Assembly (NCBI RefSeq): GCF_051622035.1
Contig: NC_135358.1
Span: 14,074,001 to 14,138,000, forward strand
DNA length: 64,000 nt
Reading direction: 5' to 3'
Origin: Arctopsyche grandis
Lineage: Eukaryota > Arthropoda > Insecta > Trichoptera > Hydropsychidae
Shown: piece by piece, positions 12,322 to 26,929 of the stretch
Numbering within the stretch: the stretch's first letter is position 1
Layout: the number at the start of each line of letters is the position of its first letter
The notes under the pieces: model-generated
What the model was told of the DNA's origin: nothing
What the model saw: the letters and a program-made list of their open reading frames with translations, nothing else
The model's database searches: none
Translations under genes and position numbers: made by a program

Positions 12322-12886
12322 ATGGTGGAGGCGCTTCGAACCACCCGGAAACTTCTTCGCTCTTGGTTGACGAGGAATGCAAATGAATTGGAGGGGGATC
12401 TGAACATTTCCATGCTCAGAACCAGACTCGAGGCAATCACACCTCTGCTGTCTGAGTTTGAAACGGTCCAGGCTCAGATTAACGAGCTGGACCAAGTTGA
12501 GGTGCAGGCTTCTGAGTCCACTGTAGACACATTTAAAACGGACTACACGGTCACTCTGGAACGGTGCATGGAAATGCTCAGATTGCGGGAGCTGCAAATG
12601 AGCGTTTCGCCAACGGAAGTTGCAACTTCCATCTTGTCAACTGCACCGCATTCAAATTCGGCAATTCAATTGCCCCATCAGGAGTTGCCTACTTTTGATG
12701 GCGATGCCCAAAAATGTCCCGGTTTTCCCAGGGCTTCTTGGCCGCGATAGCTGGCGAAAGCTCGCAATCCGCCCGCTCATTTTCGAGCGCTGGGTCCATT
12801 TTGGATCTGGGCTATAATGACAAAAAAAATATTATCCGGTCCCACATCCGGGCACTGCTGGACGAGCAACTTGTTGCGGGCAACAG
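12322..12886 (+). pseudogene. Bel/Pao gag, 5' part (broken)
   Basis: ATG at 12322 opens a gag reading frame with a helical N-terminus (TRLEAITPLLSEFETVQAQI) and LPHQELPTFDGD, the family motif at the start of the retroviral-like capsid region. The frame is lost around 12705-12725 and resumes in another frame up to the transposon insertion at 12887. It is inactive: frameshifted and separated from its 3' part by 4.4 kb. Confidence 0.7.
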
Positions 12887-13282
12887 TTAGGGCGCGATCA
12901 CACAGCGAGGGAGCGGTATGCTGTACGCGGGATATTTTTTTTTAGATAGTTTTAAACACACATAAAATAGTGTCATACCCGGTATGATACGCCGGATCTT
13001 GCGGGATCGGAGCGGTCTCGTTGAAATTCTATAGAATTGTTTATACTAACTTGACGGTGATATATACCAATTCGTCGACCCTCGGACGACGCTTGACAGT
13101 GATCGATAACGGTGTATCCCATATTATACTAGATAATTAGAAACGGAAAAGTATTCCGTTTTTAGATGACAATGGAGTTTTTTTGGTAACATATGTGCAT
13201 TGTTGCACGTGCACGTGCAAGAAGTACGAAGAAGCATGCAACAGAGATCGCGCGCATTTTTCTCCCCATTCACACGTGAAAC

Positions 13283-15486
13283 ATGGCTATGTATAGTAGT
13301 GACTCCGACAGTGACTTTTTAGATGATCTGGAAGATTATATAAAAATAATAGTGGCGTGGAAATTTAAAGAAAAACTACGAATTCGGCGAACGTGGGTTC
13401 ACAAAATGAATAAAAGAAGAATGGAACTTGGCGAATATCACCAGCTCGTGGAACAACTGGATGACGACCGCTTTCAAATGTACTTTCGGATGACCAAGTC
13501 CCAATTTGACGAGTTACATGTGATAATTGAAAACGACATCAAAAAAATGAAAACAAATTGGCGGCTACCTATATCGACCAAGGAACGTTTGGCTGTTTGT
13601 ATAAGGTAAGGATATCATATAATTGTATTGTTATAGATATTAATAAAATGTATAATCGGTAGAAGAAGGTACGTTCAATAATGATAGCAAAAATCTTATG
13701 TTTAAAATCTTCTTTGCCAACTACTCTGTGAATGGCAAGTCCCTTTTCAAATAATCATTTTTTCTTTATACCAAAAATGTTTTGTCAATTTATTGTAGAG
13801 AAAAGCCATAGTATATATTGTCTTTCATTGCATAATGGAAATGAAGTCAATTCACTTGAACTAAAAATTTCATTATTATTGGCAATAAATGTGTGGGAAA
13901 AAATCATCCACACTATTAAATAAAAACATTTGTATGTCGCAGCAGTAGTCATAGTGTGCAAGCGGTAAAATTGTTATATCCGATCAACTGAAGACTTTCG
14001 CTAATTTTCGATATTTTGTTTTGACGATGTTTTTAGTTTGATGTTTCGATTTTATTATTGTATTGCTTGTTTATATGAAAATGATACGGAAATATTATTA
14101 CGTAATTTTTATATTCTGAGAAGTATTTTTACGAAATCTAATATATAATTTCGAAAGAGACTTCGTATGTACATATGTATGTAAGGTTTAATATAAGGTT
14201 TGGGTGGTAGAATCCGTGACGCTAAATTTAATAAAAAAAACAAATGAATATTCAAATAAAATTCAATAAAATAAAACTATTAGTGTTATATGTTCATATA
14301 TATGTTCAGGAGTATCATGTTCTGATATATCATGTTCAGGAGGCGTTTCACCTTCTGAACATGATTATAAGTTGCCTTGTGTTTGCCTCATCTGTAAAGT
14401 TGGTAACAGAAAAGACATTTGTTCTTCGAATTTCCATGGAGGTGTTTTCGTTGCTGCTTGTCCACTTTTCTTTTGTTTTTTTTTATGGCGTTCACGAAAC
14501 AATGTCGTAGTTTAGCCCAGTCAGCTTTACATTGTGAAACTGAAAAATAAAGTATTATTTATTTTCTTTTTTCAGGTATCTGGCAACGGGAAATTCTTTT
14601 CGATCGATCGGCTTTAGCTATCGACTAGGTTTTTCAACAGTGCAGAGTATTGTAAAAGAAGTCAGTGCAATAATTTGGAAAAAAATTACAACCTACAGTA
14701 TTGCCACAACCAACAGCAGAAAAATGGAAAGAGGTGGCATCAGAATTCGATGCTCTATGGAACTTTCCCAATTGTGTGGGTGCATTAGATGGCAAACACA
14801 TAAATATACGCTGCCCAAAAAATGCCGGGTCCAATTTTTACAATTACAAAGGTAATCATTCAATTGTATTACTGGCGTTAGTAGACGCACAATATAAGTT
14901 TTTGTGAATAGATGTGGGTGCATATGGAAGAAACAGCGATGGAGGTATATTTGACAAATCAAATTTAGCTAAATCGCTAGAGGAAAATAAGTTAAATATA
15001 CCAGAAGACAATCCGTTGGTTCCAGGAACTGAACCTCTCCCATACGTTATAGTAGCAGATGAGGCATTTCCGCTAAAGCGGTATCTATTACGGCCTTACA
15101 GTAGAAATTCAATAGGAGGTAATGAACCAAAAAAAAAAAATTACAGGCTTTCTCGCGCAAGAAGGATTTTGGAGAATGCCTTTGGTATTTTGGTATCAAG
15201 ATGGAGAGTGTTTGAAAGAGCGATACCACTTCATCCGGATTTGGTTGATAATCTAATTCTAGCAGCATGCTGTCTTCACAATTATTTGGGAGCATACAAA
15301 ATTAGAGATATTAACCTAAATTCGAATGGAGGCACCAGTGAACTAACACATATTGATCAACCAGATATTAATAATATACACAGATCATTTGATATTCGAG
15401 ACAAATTTAAGGATTTTTTTGTGTCATCTGCTGGATGTGTTCCATGGCAGCTTGATACTGTAAGAAGGGGAAGGAACGATAGTTAA
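13283..15486 (+). pseudogene. PIF/Harbinger transposase (HARBI1-like), two exons, inactivated
   Basis: Exon 1 is 13283-13605 and exon 2 starts at 14576; the junction restores a CIRYLATGNSFRSIG-type Harbinger motif. The DDE residues lie in VGALDGKH (about 14777), VADEAF (about 15055) and RRILENAFG (about 15160). The helix-turn-helix-like N-terminus has RMTKSQFDELH. Two lesions are seen: a frame change in the A-run near 14680 and an in-frame TGA at about 14905 between QYKFL and IDVGAYGR. Length is otherwise near normal. The catalytic triad survives, so decay is recent or partial. A Helitron-like repeat lies in the intron. Confidence 0.85.
14141..14290 (+). repeat. Helitron-like short repeat in the Harbinger transposase intron
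   Basis: It starts TCTAATATATAATTTCGAAA and continues through GAGAC, AATCCGTGACG and CTAAATTTAATAAAAAAAAC. The same ordered blocks occur at 35819-36115 and 58328-58640. The 5' TC and TAATATATAA pattern resembles insect Helitron/Helentron left ends; this class is an inference. Confidence 0.5.
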
Positions 15487-16203
15487 AATTCCTTGAATTT
15501 TTCTTGAATGTTAAACAATCTGTGTGTTGAAACTACTATCCTTATTGACTTGCGAATACACTTTAAATACGAGCCAGAAAAGGGTTAAAAAAAACACAAT
15601 TTGGTTCATTATCAGATAAATAGCTTATTGGAAAGGTTCAGTTCTCGAAGTATTCAATCTATAAATTGTGAAACGATGAAAACTTATATTTTGCGTAAGT
15701 ATTTATATAAAAATTATAAACTGTAACTATGCAAATTTATATCGTACATAAAAACTGGAATCAGAAACTATTAAAACTTTGATTGTACCTATGTGTGTAT
15801 ATAATTTCAGATGTTTTTTCTTTTTTAGTTTAATTTAAACATTTTAAATTTTACTTACTTTTTACATTTTTTTTCCTTCTCTATTTTTTTGTTACTTTAA
15901 ATATTATCATTGGGTGTCATGTGAATACTGTTAATGTTTGTTAAAATAAAATGAACTGTGTATTTTATATATTTAGTATGTACGTATCATCATATACATA
16001 TAATGCGTCTATTTATATATTTATGTATTGGTATGTGTTTTTTTTTGTATATTCCTTTCTGTACAATGTCATATTGTTTATTAAAATAAAATAAAAATTA
16101 TTGTAAAACTTATAAATTGATACTATGATTATGTGTGTACTATATTGTGTGTAAAAACTATGAACTGTAACTATTATGTTATAAAAAATAAATATCAACT
16201 AAC

Positions 16204-16333
16204 CTGGTATGTTTAGTTTTTTTGACATCTCCTCCCAAGCTTCATTGCGAATGTTTTGGTCCTTATATTTTACGGATCTGACGTCATAGACACATTCGTA
16301 CTGTCGCACAACTTCTATTAATTTTTCTGACAT
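16204..16333 (-). pseudogene. MADF/Myb-like partner protein of the Harbinger element, first exon only
   Basis: ATG at 16333 on the minus strand opens a frame with MSEKLIEVVRQYECVYD and NEAWEEMSKKLNIPG, the first two helices of a MADF domain, ending at donor CCAG|GTTAGT. PIF/Harbinger elements usually encode such a DNA-binding partner needed for transposition. I could not find the expected next exon (the KKRW-type third helix) in 15.5-16.2 kb, so the gene is probably truncated. Confidence 0.6.
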
Positions 16334-17264
16334 TATGAACTGCGATGTACCGATATTATGAACTGCGATGACCGAGCTCAAAAGACGAACTGTTTGTGAT
16401 GTTAAACACAAAACTGCAATTGCAGTCACCACTTTCTTGAGTATAAAAAGTATAAATAAAAAATACTTTGTTCTTGATATAAAATAAAGTAAAAATGGGC
16501 TCTCTTTAAACGAACATGTTATTGTATCGACATGTACATACATTCATACGGAAATGCATTCAGTATCAATTAGTTACAGTCCATATTGAGTGCACTATAG
16601 CCCTTTACGTAAAAAACATCTTTGTTCGTTTATCTGTTGATGGTATTAGGGATTTAAGTACGTATTTAGTTTTTGTACCAAAAAACTTGAGTCCATTGTC
16701 TAGTCATTTCTGTTTATTTAGTAACAATTGGTTCCGGTAAACAATTAGTGTACTACATAAAACCCTTTATGCTGAATACATCTTTGTCCGTGATCGCAGA
16801 GTTTGTTTATGAAAGTATCGAATGAGTATTTAATTCTTAAACCTACCCGGAAATATTAGTCAATTGTTGCTATAAACCGGACACTTGTTTGTCTATTTTT
16901 GTTAATTGTTTACTAATTAAGTTTAAAACTGAATTATTAAACAATAAACGCTTGAAATCCTTAATGTAATTTGTATTTTCTATAATCTTATTATTCCGAC
17001 AAGTTCTGCTATATTTTTTTGCAAATATGGGATACACCGTTTTCGATCACTGTCAAGCGTCGTCCGAGGGTCGACGAATTGGTATATATCAACGTGAAGT
17101 TAGTATAAACAATTCTATAGAATTTCAACGAGACCGCTCCGATCCCGCAAGATCCGGCGTATCATACCGGGTATGACCCTATTTTTTGTGTGTGTTTAAA
17201 ACTATCTAAAAAAAAATATCCCGCGTACAGCATACCGCTTCCTCGCTGTGTGATCGCGCCCTTA

Positions 17265-17860
17265 CGCAAGTTTGCGACGTCTTATAGACGACACCAATAT
17301 GCACGTGCGTGAACTGGCCAACTTGGGCGTCCCGGTCGAGACTTGGGATGACATTTTGGTCATGTGTATCATTAGAAAGCTCGACCGATCCACGGTTTTT
17401 CAGTGGGAGCTTCGGGCGCCAAAACATGAGGATTGCACTTTCAGCAATCTCATCGAATTTCTGACGTGCCAGTGCCAGGCCATGGCAAATGCCGATTTCT
17501 CTATAAAGGGCGAGTCGAGTGCTCGACCTCAAACTATCAGTGGCCAGAAGGCAGTGAGAGGGGAACGCCCCTCCTGCATCATTTGCAGTGGAAGTCATTC
17601 TCTGCTAGCGTGCCCATCATTCCGCCATATGAGCGGCGATGATCGCAGGTCGACAGTAATCAAACATCGACTATGCCTGAACTGTTTAAGATCGGGGCAC
17701 TTGGTTCACGCGTGCCGAAAAAAAAAAAGTGCGTCAATTGCGGTCATGCACATCACACTTTGCTGCATGACGCAACGGCATACAAAACTTCGCCTTTAAA
17801 TAAGGCCAAACATTCTCGGGGCCCCCAGAAAGCAGAGAACGTCAAACCTGTAGAATAAGC
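17265..17860 (+). pseudogene. Bel/Pao gag, 3' part with zinc knuckles
   Basis: The frame resumes directly after the Harbinger element with LVPVET-like capsid sequence (DDTNMHVRELANLGVP), then ETWDDILVMCIIRKLD. Two Bel/Pao-type knuckles follow: CIICSGSHSLLACPSF and CLNCLRSGHLVHACR. A frameshift in the A-run at about 17719-17728 moves the final CVNCGHAHHTLLHD knuckle to another frame. The family is clear; the product is inactive. Confidence 0.75.
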
Positions 17861-17999
17861 TTTGATTTTACACTCGGTGAGACGCGCAACGCCATCACTA
17901 GTCATCGGAGCCTGAGGGGGCCGTGTATTGTTCAAAGGTTGTAAATGCATTGTTAAAGGTTTGCCGAACAATGGATAGCACTGTGACTATCCTACCTCT

Positions 18000-18265
18000 A
18001 GCCATCACACTCCCGCACCGTTCTACCGTCTACCGTGGAGGTACAAGTTCGCGGCGGTGATGGCCAGTTGCATAAAATTCGAGCGTTATTAGATGACCGC
18101 TTCAAATTTAGGATAATATCTGAAGAATTAAGAAGGCGACTCGCCTTGAAGTCAAAAAGGATGGACGTCGACCTGATAGGAGTAGGGTTAAACAGGACGT
18201 CAATGATTCATGGCCCGGTAATTCGAATTCTACTACCCCCCCCCCCCCACCCTCGTCTCATTTAA
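18000..18265 (+). pseudogene. Bel/Pao aspartic protease remnant
   Basis: The frame at 18035-18265 begins MEVQVRGGDGQLHKIRALLD and continues with ISEELRRRL, the flank of the retroviral-type protease in Bel/Pao elements. The active-site Asp-Ser-Gly is replaced by DDRF, so it could not be catalytic. A C-run (18234-18248) and loss of pol follow. Confidence 0.6.
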
Positions 18266-18744
18266 CCCTTCCGACCCAACGCAAATCATTCCTGGTCATT
18301 TCCTAATTAGTGGACCAATAGTGGCAATACCGCAAGAAACTCTGGCCGATCAGCACATACCAAGGCTGTCAACACACAAGCACCTGCAGCAGCAGCCCCT
18401 GCAGAGATGTTCACGGAAGTATGTAGGTCATACTACTCCATCAGCCGCAACGCCAAGAGAGTAACCCAGCGAGTAGCCCGACTGCCTAACGGGCAAACTG
18501 TAGTGAATTTGTGTAATAGTGTTTCCATTTGTTCTGTGCTTTATTTTACTAAAAAATGGTGTTCTAGTGTTTTCCTTTGCTACTGTTACTGTTTACTGTT
18601 GGTCGGTTGTAGTTTTTCCTTTTTTTCTTAGTTATGTTAGAATGGGACAATTGGCGTTGATTAATTTTGTTTCTTATTATTACAAACCTCTTTTACGTTT
18701 AATTTTGTTTTTAACCTCAACCATAGGGCGGAGCGCCTCAGATC
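18266..18744 (+). other. Bel/Pao 3' region, deleted pol and possible U3 sequence
   Basis: No reverse transcriptase, RNase H or integrase motif is visible. From about 18490 the sequence is T-rich and merges into the LTR-like block, consistent with an internal deletion of pol. Short ORFs here are not supported. Confidence 0.4.
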
Positions 18745-18943
18745 GCCCCCAACTCCCCTGCTGTACACGCCCCCCTATTTTATTTTATGTACTAAAGATA
18801 CGAAATACATATAATACATAAAGCTGAGCTACAATTGTTTTTATTTGTGTACTCAACTTTCCCGCTACACATACACATACATACATCACGCTGCTACAGA
18901 CAGACGCCAAAGATATCGCCATCACGAGAATCATCGACGATTA

Positions 18944-19325
18944 GGGCGCGAACACACAGCGCGGGATGTTATACGTGGGATATATTTTTTAGATAGTTTT
19001 AAACAGAAAAAACATGTTAGACGGCGGTCATATACGCGGTATCGTGTGGTATATACATGGGACCGTCTATTCATTGGAGTGGTCTCGTTGAAATTCTATA
19101 GTATTGTTTATACTTGATTGACGGTGATATATACCAACTCGACCCTTCGGACTATTACTTGACGGTGATATATACCAATTCGACCCTTCGGACTATTGCT
19201 TGACAGTGATCGATAACGGTGTATCTCATATTTGCAAGAAAATATAGCAGAACTTCGAACGTCGAAATAATAAGATCATAGGAAATAAAAATTAGATTAA
19301 GGATTTCAAGCTTTTATTGTTGGTT
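18944..19325 (+). mobile_element. Second Harbinger end fragment, inserted in the Bel/Pao 3' LTR-like block
   Basis: It begins GGGCGCGAACACACAGCG after TTA (18941-18943). It follows the terminal repeat of the 12890-17261 element through GTGGTCTCGTTGAAATTCTA and then that element's subterminal region in reverse complement (the 16930-17023 side). It contains a tandem duplication of about 42 bp (TTGACGGTGATATATACCAA, two copies within 19117-19200). Similarity fades near 19325, and the other terminus was not found. Confidence 0.75.
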
Positions 19326-20085
19326 GTGGCTATTTGCAGGTACTATATCTGCGACAGGTGCAAAGCCTTCTGCGAATGCGCGTGAACTTATAATCCGATT
19401 ATAATTTCTTACATTTAATGTATGCTAGACTTGTTTAATCAATCGTTCATTATACATGAGGGAAATAAATTTCGCAAGTTATTATAATAGATTTATATCA
19501 TTTAGCTAGTTCGCGGCTTGTACTTGTATGTAGGTATTAACGTTGTATATGATAATAATTTTCTAACAATACTATTGTTGCGTAGGGGTGGGTGAAGGAT
19601 CCAAGTAAAAGGCCAACAGTCGTTTCACAGCATTTATTGATGATTAAGGAGATACACGCACTGTCACTGCTCAGTCCAGAATGACATGATATCGCCTAAG
19701 TATCGCCTTATAAGGGATAGATCTCTCAGGACATCTTCGACGTCTAATTTGTTTACCTATTGTTATGGTCACGTACGGATATGTCTTCCCACGACATTCC
19801 CACGACACGGTACAGGTCAATTCTGCGAAAGGACCAATACCAGCCAACTCGGTCGCCATTGTTTAGCCTACATGCACTTAGCTTGTCGCTAATCCTTAAA
19901 ACCACTTAGACCGGTCACACGGTCTCTCAGGATGCTACCCGGCCTAATCCGATCGCAATTACTCGGCGGCTCTTTTTAGTATACGTAACACTATATATAA
20001 AAACGGACTGTCGCTAAATATATATATATATATTTGTATATATGTATGTGACGGACGATCAACCATCAACCAGTATGGAGAACAA
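19326..20085. other. Intergenic sequence, no supported gene
   Basis: Mixed sequence, with a moderately GC-rich patch at 19590-19970 open in several frames but without a recognisable domain. A (TA)n run lies at 20017-20045. Possibly another degraded element; nothing could be assigned. Confidence 0.3.
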
Positions 20086-20560
20086 TTTTTTTTTTCATAT
20101 TTTTTATTTTTTTCAGTTTTTTTCATATTTTTCAGTTTTTTCATTTTTTTCATATTTTTCATTTTTGTTTTTTTTATCATATTTTTCATATTTTTCATTT
20201 TTATGATCCGGGCGCCGGAGGCGTCGGCGGCATTGGGGCTGAAGGCCCCGGAGCGATGGAGGCGCCGGGGGCGAAGGCCTCGGGGTGCCAGAGGCATCTG
20301 GGGCGTCGGCGGTGCTGGGGGCGAAGTCCCCGGGGTGCCGAAGGCATCGGGGGCGAAGGCCCCGGGGTGCTGGAGGCATCGGGGGCGCTGGGGACGTCGG
20401 CGGCTCTGGGGGCGCCGGGGGCGAAGTCCCCGGGGTGCCGAAGGCATCGGGGGCGCTGGGAGCGAAGGCCCCGGGGTGCCGGGGGCGAAGGCATCGGGGG
20501 CGCCGGAGGCGTCGACGGCGCTTGGGGCGACGGCCCCGGAGCGTCGGAACGCGCGAAACG
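20086..20560. repeat. T-rich array followed by GC-rich minisatellite
   Basis: 20086-20200 is an array of TTTTTCATATTTTTCA-type units. 20205-20560 is a degenerate minisatellite of units such as GGGGGCGAAGGCCCCGGGGT with variants GGCATCGGGGGC and GCCGGAGGCGTC. It is far more GC-rich than anything else in the first 30 kb. The long Pro/Arg-rich and Gly/Arg-rich ORFs on both strands are consequences of the repeat. Related GC-rich arrays lie at 35935-35995 and 58368-58510. Confidence 0.8.
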
Positions 20561-20629
20561 CACACACTCACATTTCGACTCACACACACGGTGTTCGCGG
20601 CCGCAAACGATGCGAGTGAAGAGCCCGCT

Positions 20630-21016
20630 TTAAACATTTGAAATTCGTTGTGAATGTATCCGGATCGCAGAATTGATTTGGGCTCACGCATGTCGTGAGC
20701 CCAAATCGATTATTTATCTCTTATCTATTCTGCGATCCGGATAGATTCACAACGAATTCACATAGTAAATGCGTAGTTTAAATACTACACGTAGTATTTT
20801 TCTCGTTATCGTATCCATCTTTTTCCTTCTCGCACTATCGCACACGTGTTTTCGGATATACTCTTCGCACGCATATCGAGAGCTCAAATCGGTTATTTAT
20901 CTCTTCTCTATTCTGCGATCCGGATACATAAACAACGAATTTCGAATATTGAATGCGTAGTTTAAATACTACACGTAGTATTTTTCTCGTTATCGTATCC
21001 ATCTATTTCCTTTATG
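20630..21016. repeat. Large hairpin plus 183-bp tandem duplication upstream of the transposase-nuclease gene
   Basis: 20630-20765 is an interrupted inverted repeat. The arms share TTCGTTGTGAAT / ATTCACAACGAA and TATCCGGATCGCAGAAT / ATTCTGCGATCCGGATA, around a central hairpin GATTTGGGCTCACG / CGTGAGCCCAAATC (about 20673-20706). The right arm is then repeated in tandem at about 20706 and 20889 (shared GCGTAGTTTAAATACTACAC and TTTTTCTCGTTATCGTATCC). It may be the subterminal structure of the following transposon. Confidence 0.65.
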
Positions 21017-21440
21017 GTGCGTACGCACCAAGCCACCGAACGGCCCACAGGCCAACTTTTAAAACCAGTAGCGTACAAAATATCGAAATAAAAATTAAAT
21101 TTAAAAATTGAAATTAAATATCAAAATCAAGCTAAAGAGCGAGATTGAGCTAAAATTAGATCATCGTTGATGTTTTGAATTACGACGATACGCATTTAAA
21201 ACCAGAGAAATATTATAATTTCTCTGCTTACGAGCGAAAAAAAATATTGTTAAAGTCGTCACGAGATGTTACTGTATTTCCACGTGGATGATCGATAAAA
21301 AAAAAAACAATTCATAAAAAAACGCGGTGTCGGATGTCTTTGAGTTCTCCGTTCAGTCGTGTCATATCGTTCAACGAAAGAGCTGTCTGAGTCACTGCTA
21401 GTGTTTGTTTGTACGAAAGTCTAAGAACTGAGTACTTACA

Positions 21441-24822
<3,382 letters not shown>

Positions 24823-24834
24823 TATCTGTATGTC

Positions 24835-25900
24835 GTACATTAAATAGTGGTCAGCGTTTTCCTCTGATCGCTCTTACACAGGCCTATCGCACTGCGCCTA
24901 CAGATTCGCTACAGATTCTCACGGGTACATTGCCACATGACTTGATCGTCCAAATAGGAGCTGCTTGGGAAAAGGTTCGTGGTGCTTCGTGGTGATAGAT
25001 GCTTCCGTCTCGGGCGTTATTTTCCATGCTCCTAATCAGTCACAGTGCGATGATCCTCGATTTTGGCGTGGTTTGAAGTCTGTTATTTTAAATTGTGCTA
25101 TTTCAGCTTGGCAACTTAGATGGGATTTTTCCTCCAAAGGTAGACACGCTTATTTTTTTTTTCCAAAGGTCACTTCGCGCCTTGAGCGTGATTGGCTGTC
25201 GCCCAGTTTTTGGGCCAGTCTATTTTTGACTGGTCATGGCCACTTTATTATGTACATGGCTTAGTGTCTGAATCCTTTTGTCCGTGTTCTTTTCCGGAGC
25301 AGGACGCAGATCACATTTTGTGGTCCTGTCGTGGGATGGAGGCTGAGAGGAGGGTTCTGTTGGACAGCGTCAGGGGTTCTCTCATTGGCCCCCTGCAACA
25401 TGGGGATCTAATAATGAATAAAGCTTCGTTTAGAGCTTTCGAAAAGTTCGCGGAATGCTTTGGGAAGCTGTGTTGCCCTGGATGCTATTATTCCACTTGA
25501 TTGCAGAAGCATTTGAGTTTTTAATTTTTTTTAATCTGTGAATGTGTGTGTGTGTGTGAGTGTGCGTTTGCTGTTTAGGTGTGTGTATGTATTTGCGGAT
25601 TTTATGTGTGTGTGTGTGTTTACTTGAGGTGTGCGTGCATTTCGGTACATTTCGGGTATTACATGATTCCTAACGCATGAACGTTTTATGTGTTCATGCG
25701 TTGTTGTTTATTTTTTACTTGGTTATGTACCGTTTTTTTATTAGAGCAGTGATGCGCGGTTGTTCTTGTGCGATATTGCTGAACAATCGTCTCGTTCTCC
25801 GACGAAAGGGTCTTTTAGACTGTATTCGTTGGGGGGGTGGTGGCCTCATGTTGAGGGCTTTAAGGGTCAAATTCCTTGACCTTTAAAGCGGGCTTTAAAT
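24835..25900 (+). mobile_element. 5'-truncated R1-clade LINE fragment with 13-bp target site duplication
   Basis: Broken frames encode the C-terminal end of an R1-type ORF2. There is an AYR...DSLQILTGTLPHDL stretch (about 24880-24950), then WASLFLTGHGHF (about 25218-25254), then the C-x-C-x8-H-x4-C finger CPCSFPEQDADHILWSC (about 25280-25330). A TG-rich 3' UTR follows (25540-25660). ATATCTGTATGTC is duplicated exactly at 24822-24834 and 25901-25913. The insertion is one base past the stop codon of the transposase-nuclease gene. Frameshifts make it inactive. Confidence 0.8.
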
Positions 25901-25913
25901 ATATCTGTATGTC

Positions 25914-26700
25914 TATTTAAATATATCTATATTTTATTTAATAATGTGTGTTTTATTTTATTTTTTATTTTCATTTATTATTTTATGTTCAGTATATTTG
26001 TTATCTGTAAATGCATTTTCATTTTTCAAAACTGCACCAAGGAAAGATCCCTGGAAAATATACTTCCCACTTTTATTACTAATTGTTTTAATAAAAAATA
26101 AATAAATAAAAAATATATTTGCCTTCTGTTTGTACCTGTGAACAATATTCAAGAAGAAAAAAATCGTATATATCAATTTAAAATAATTTGCCCGTGAAAG
26201 GGTTTAATTACTATAATCTTTTCCTGTATTTTTAAAAATGTGAATATTTCACTAATATATATGTAGAAAATAGATTTTAGTATTTTATTTTCATTTTCTC
26301 CGCAAACAAAATGAAAAAATATTTTGAATAAATTCAATAATTACTTTACATAACACATTTTTTATTTTAGAAGTTCGTATAAAAGTGCCACGTACATACA
26401 TAGACACACCAATCTGGAGAAATAAAAAGAAATCGACAAGTCAGAAGTTGCAATTTGGTTTGCGCGAATATAGTACTTATGTATCGATATATGTAATACG
26501 TATATATTGTGTAGTTACGATTCGAGCGAATTGTATATCGTATGTATGAACTTGTCATGTGAACAGTGGAGTCGTATGTGAGTGCGTATGTGAGTGCGAG
26601 TGTGTGTGTATAGTGTACGTGTACTAGCCTCGGACCCCCCCCGACCCCCGCACATATATTGAGTAAAAGGGACAGATGCGCGTCCAACAGATTCTACCTA
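25914..26700. other. AT-rich sequence after the LINE insertion, no supported gene
   Basis: This is presumably the continuation of the transposase-nuclease 3' flank. A minus-strand ORF (25958-26176) contains SGKYIFQGSFLGAVLKNENA but shows no recognisable domain. Other content is TG/TA-rich and a C-run at 26634-26646. The right end of the transposon was not located. Confidence 0.3.
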
Positions 26701-26929
26701 TTTTAAATTTACAAAATCGAGCTTTCCTAATCAACTATTTTCTCCTCCAAAACTGAACCAATTTTTAAAAAAATTTCATCATCGGTATGAGAAAGATATT
26801 TTCTGTGCATCTATCAGCGTATTTTTTTTAAAATCGACCGTTAAATAAGCACGCTGGACTCTTTTCGTGGGTGTAAAAAAGAGGCGATTTTATAGATGTT
26901 TGGCGGCTCCTAGCTCCTACAAAAAATAA

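Larger units (their letters stand above)
12890..17261 (+). mobile_element. PIF/Harbinger DNA transposon (4372 bp) inside Bel/Pao gag
   Basis: Long terminal inverted repeats of about 237 bp (12890-13125 and 17024-17261) begin GGGCGCGATCACACAGCG. They are flanked by the superfamily's TTA target duplication (12887-12889 and 17262-17264). Inside are a DDE transposase (+) and the first exon of a MADF/Myb-like partner protein (-), the usual two-gene layout. Removing the element and one TTA restores a continuous gag frame across the junction, so it entered a gag that was open at that point. Confidence 0.9.
11865..18940 (+). mobile_element. Degenerate Bel/Pao LTR retrotransposon, pol largely missing, split by a Harbinger element
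   Basis: The two ends share a block of about 190 bp (11865-12055 and 18745-18940), both carrying ACTCCCCTGCTGTACAC and GATCGCCATCACGAGAA-type sequence, as expected of diverged LTR copies. Between them lie gag in two pieces, two CCHC-like knuckles and a protease-like stretch. Sequence then passes straight toward the LTR, so reverse transcriptase, RNase H and integrase are missing. Gag is interrupted at 12890-17261 by a DNA transposon. About three to four copies of a TTGTATTCCCGTGTT-type leader repeat occur at about 12190-12290. Confidence 0.72.

Noticed and set aside
20113..20691. Pro/Arg-rich and Gly/Arg-rich proteins of 118-202 aa
   Set aside because: They are products of the GC-rich minisatellite read in different frames; there is no domain or conserved start.
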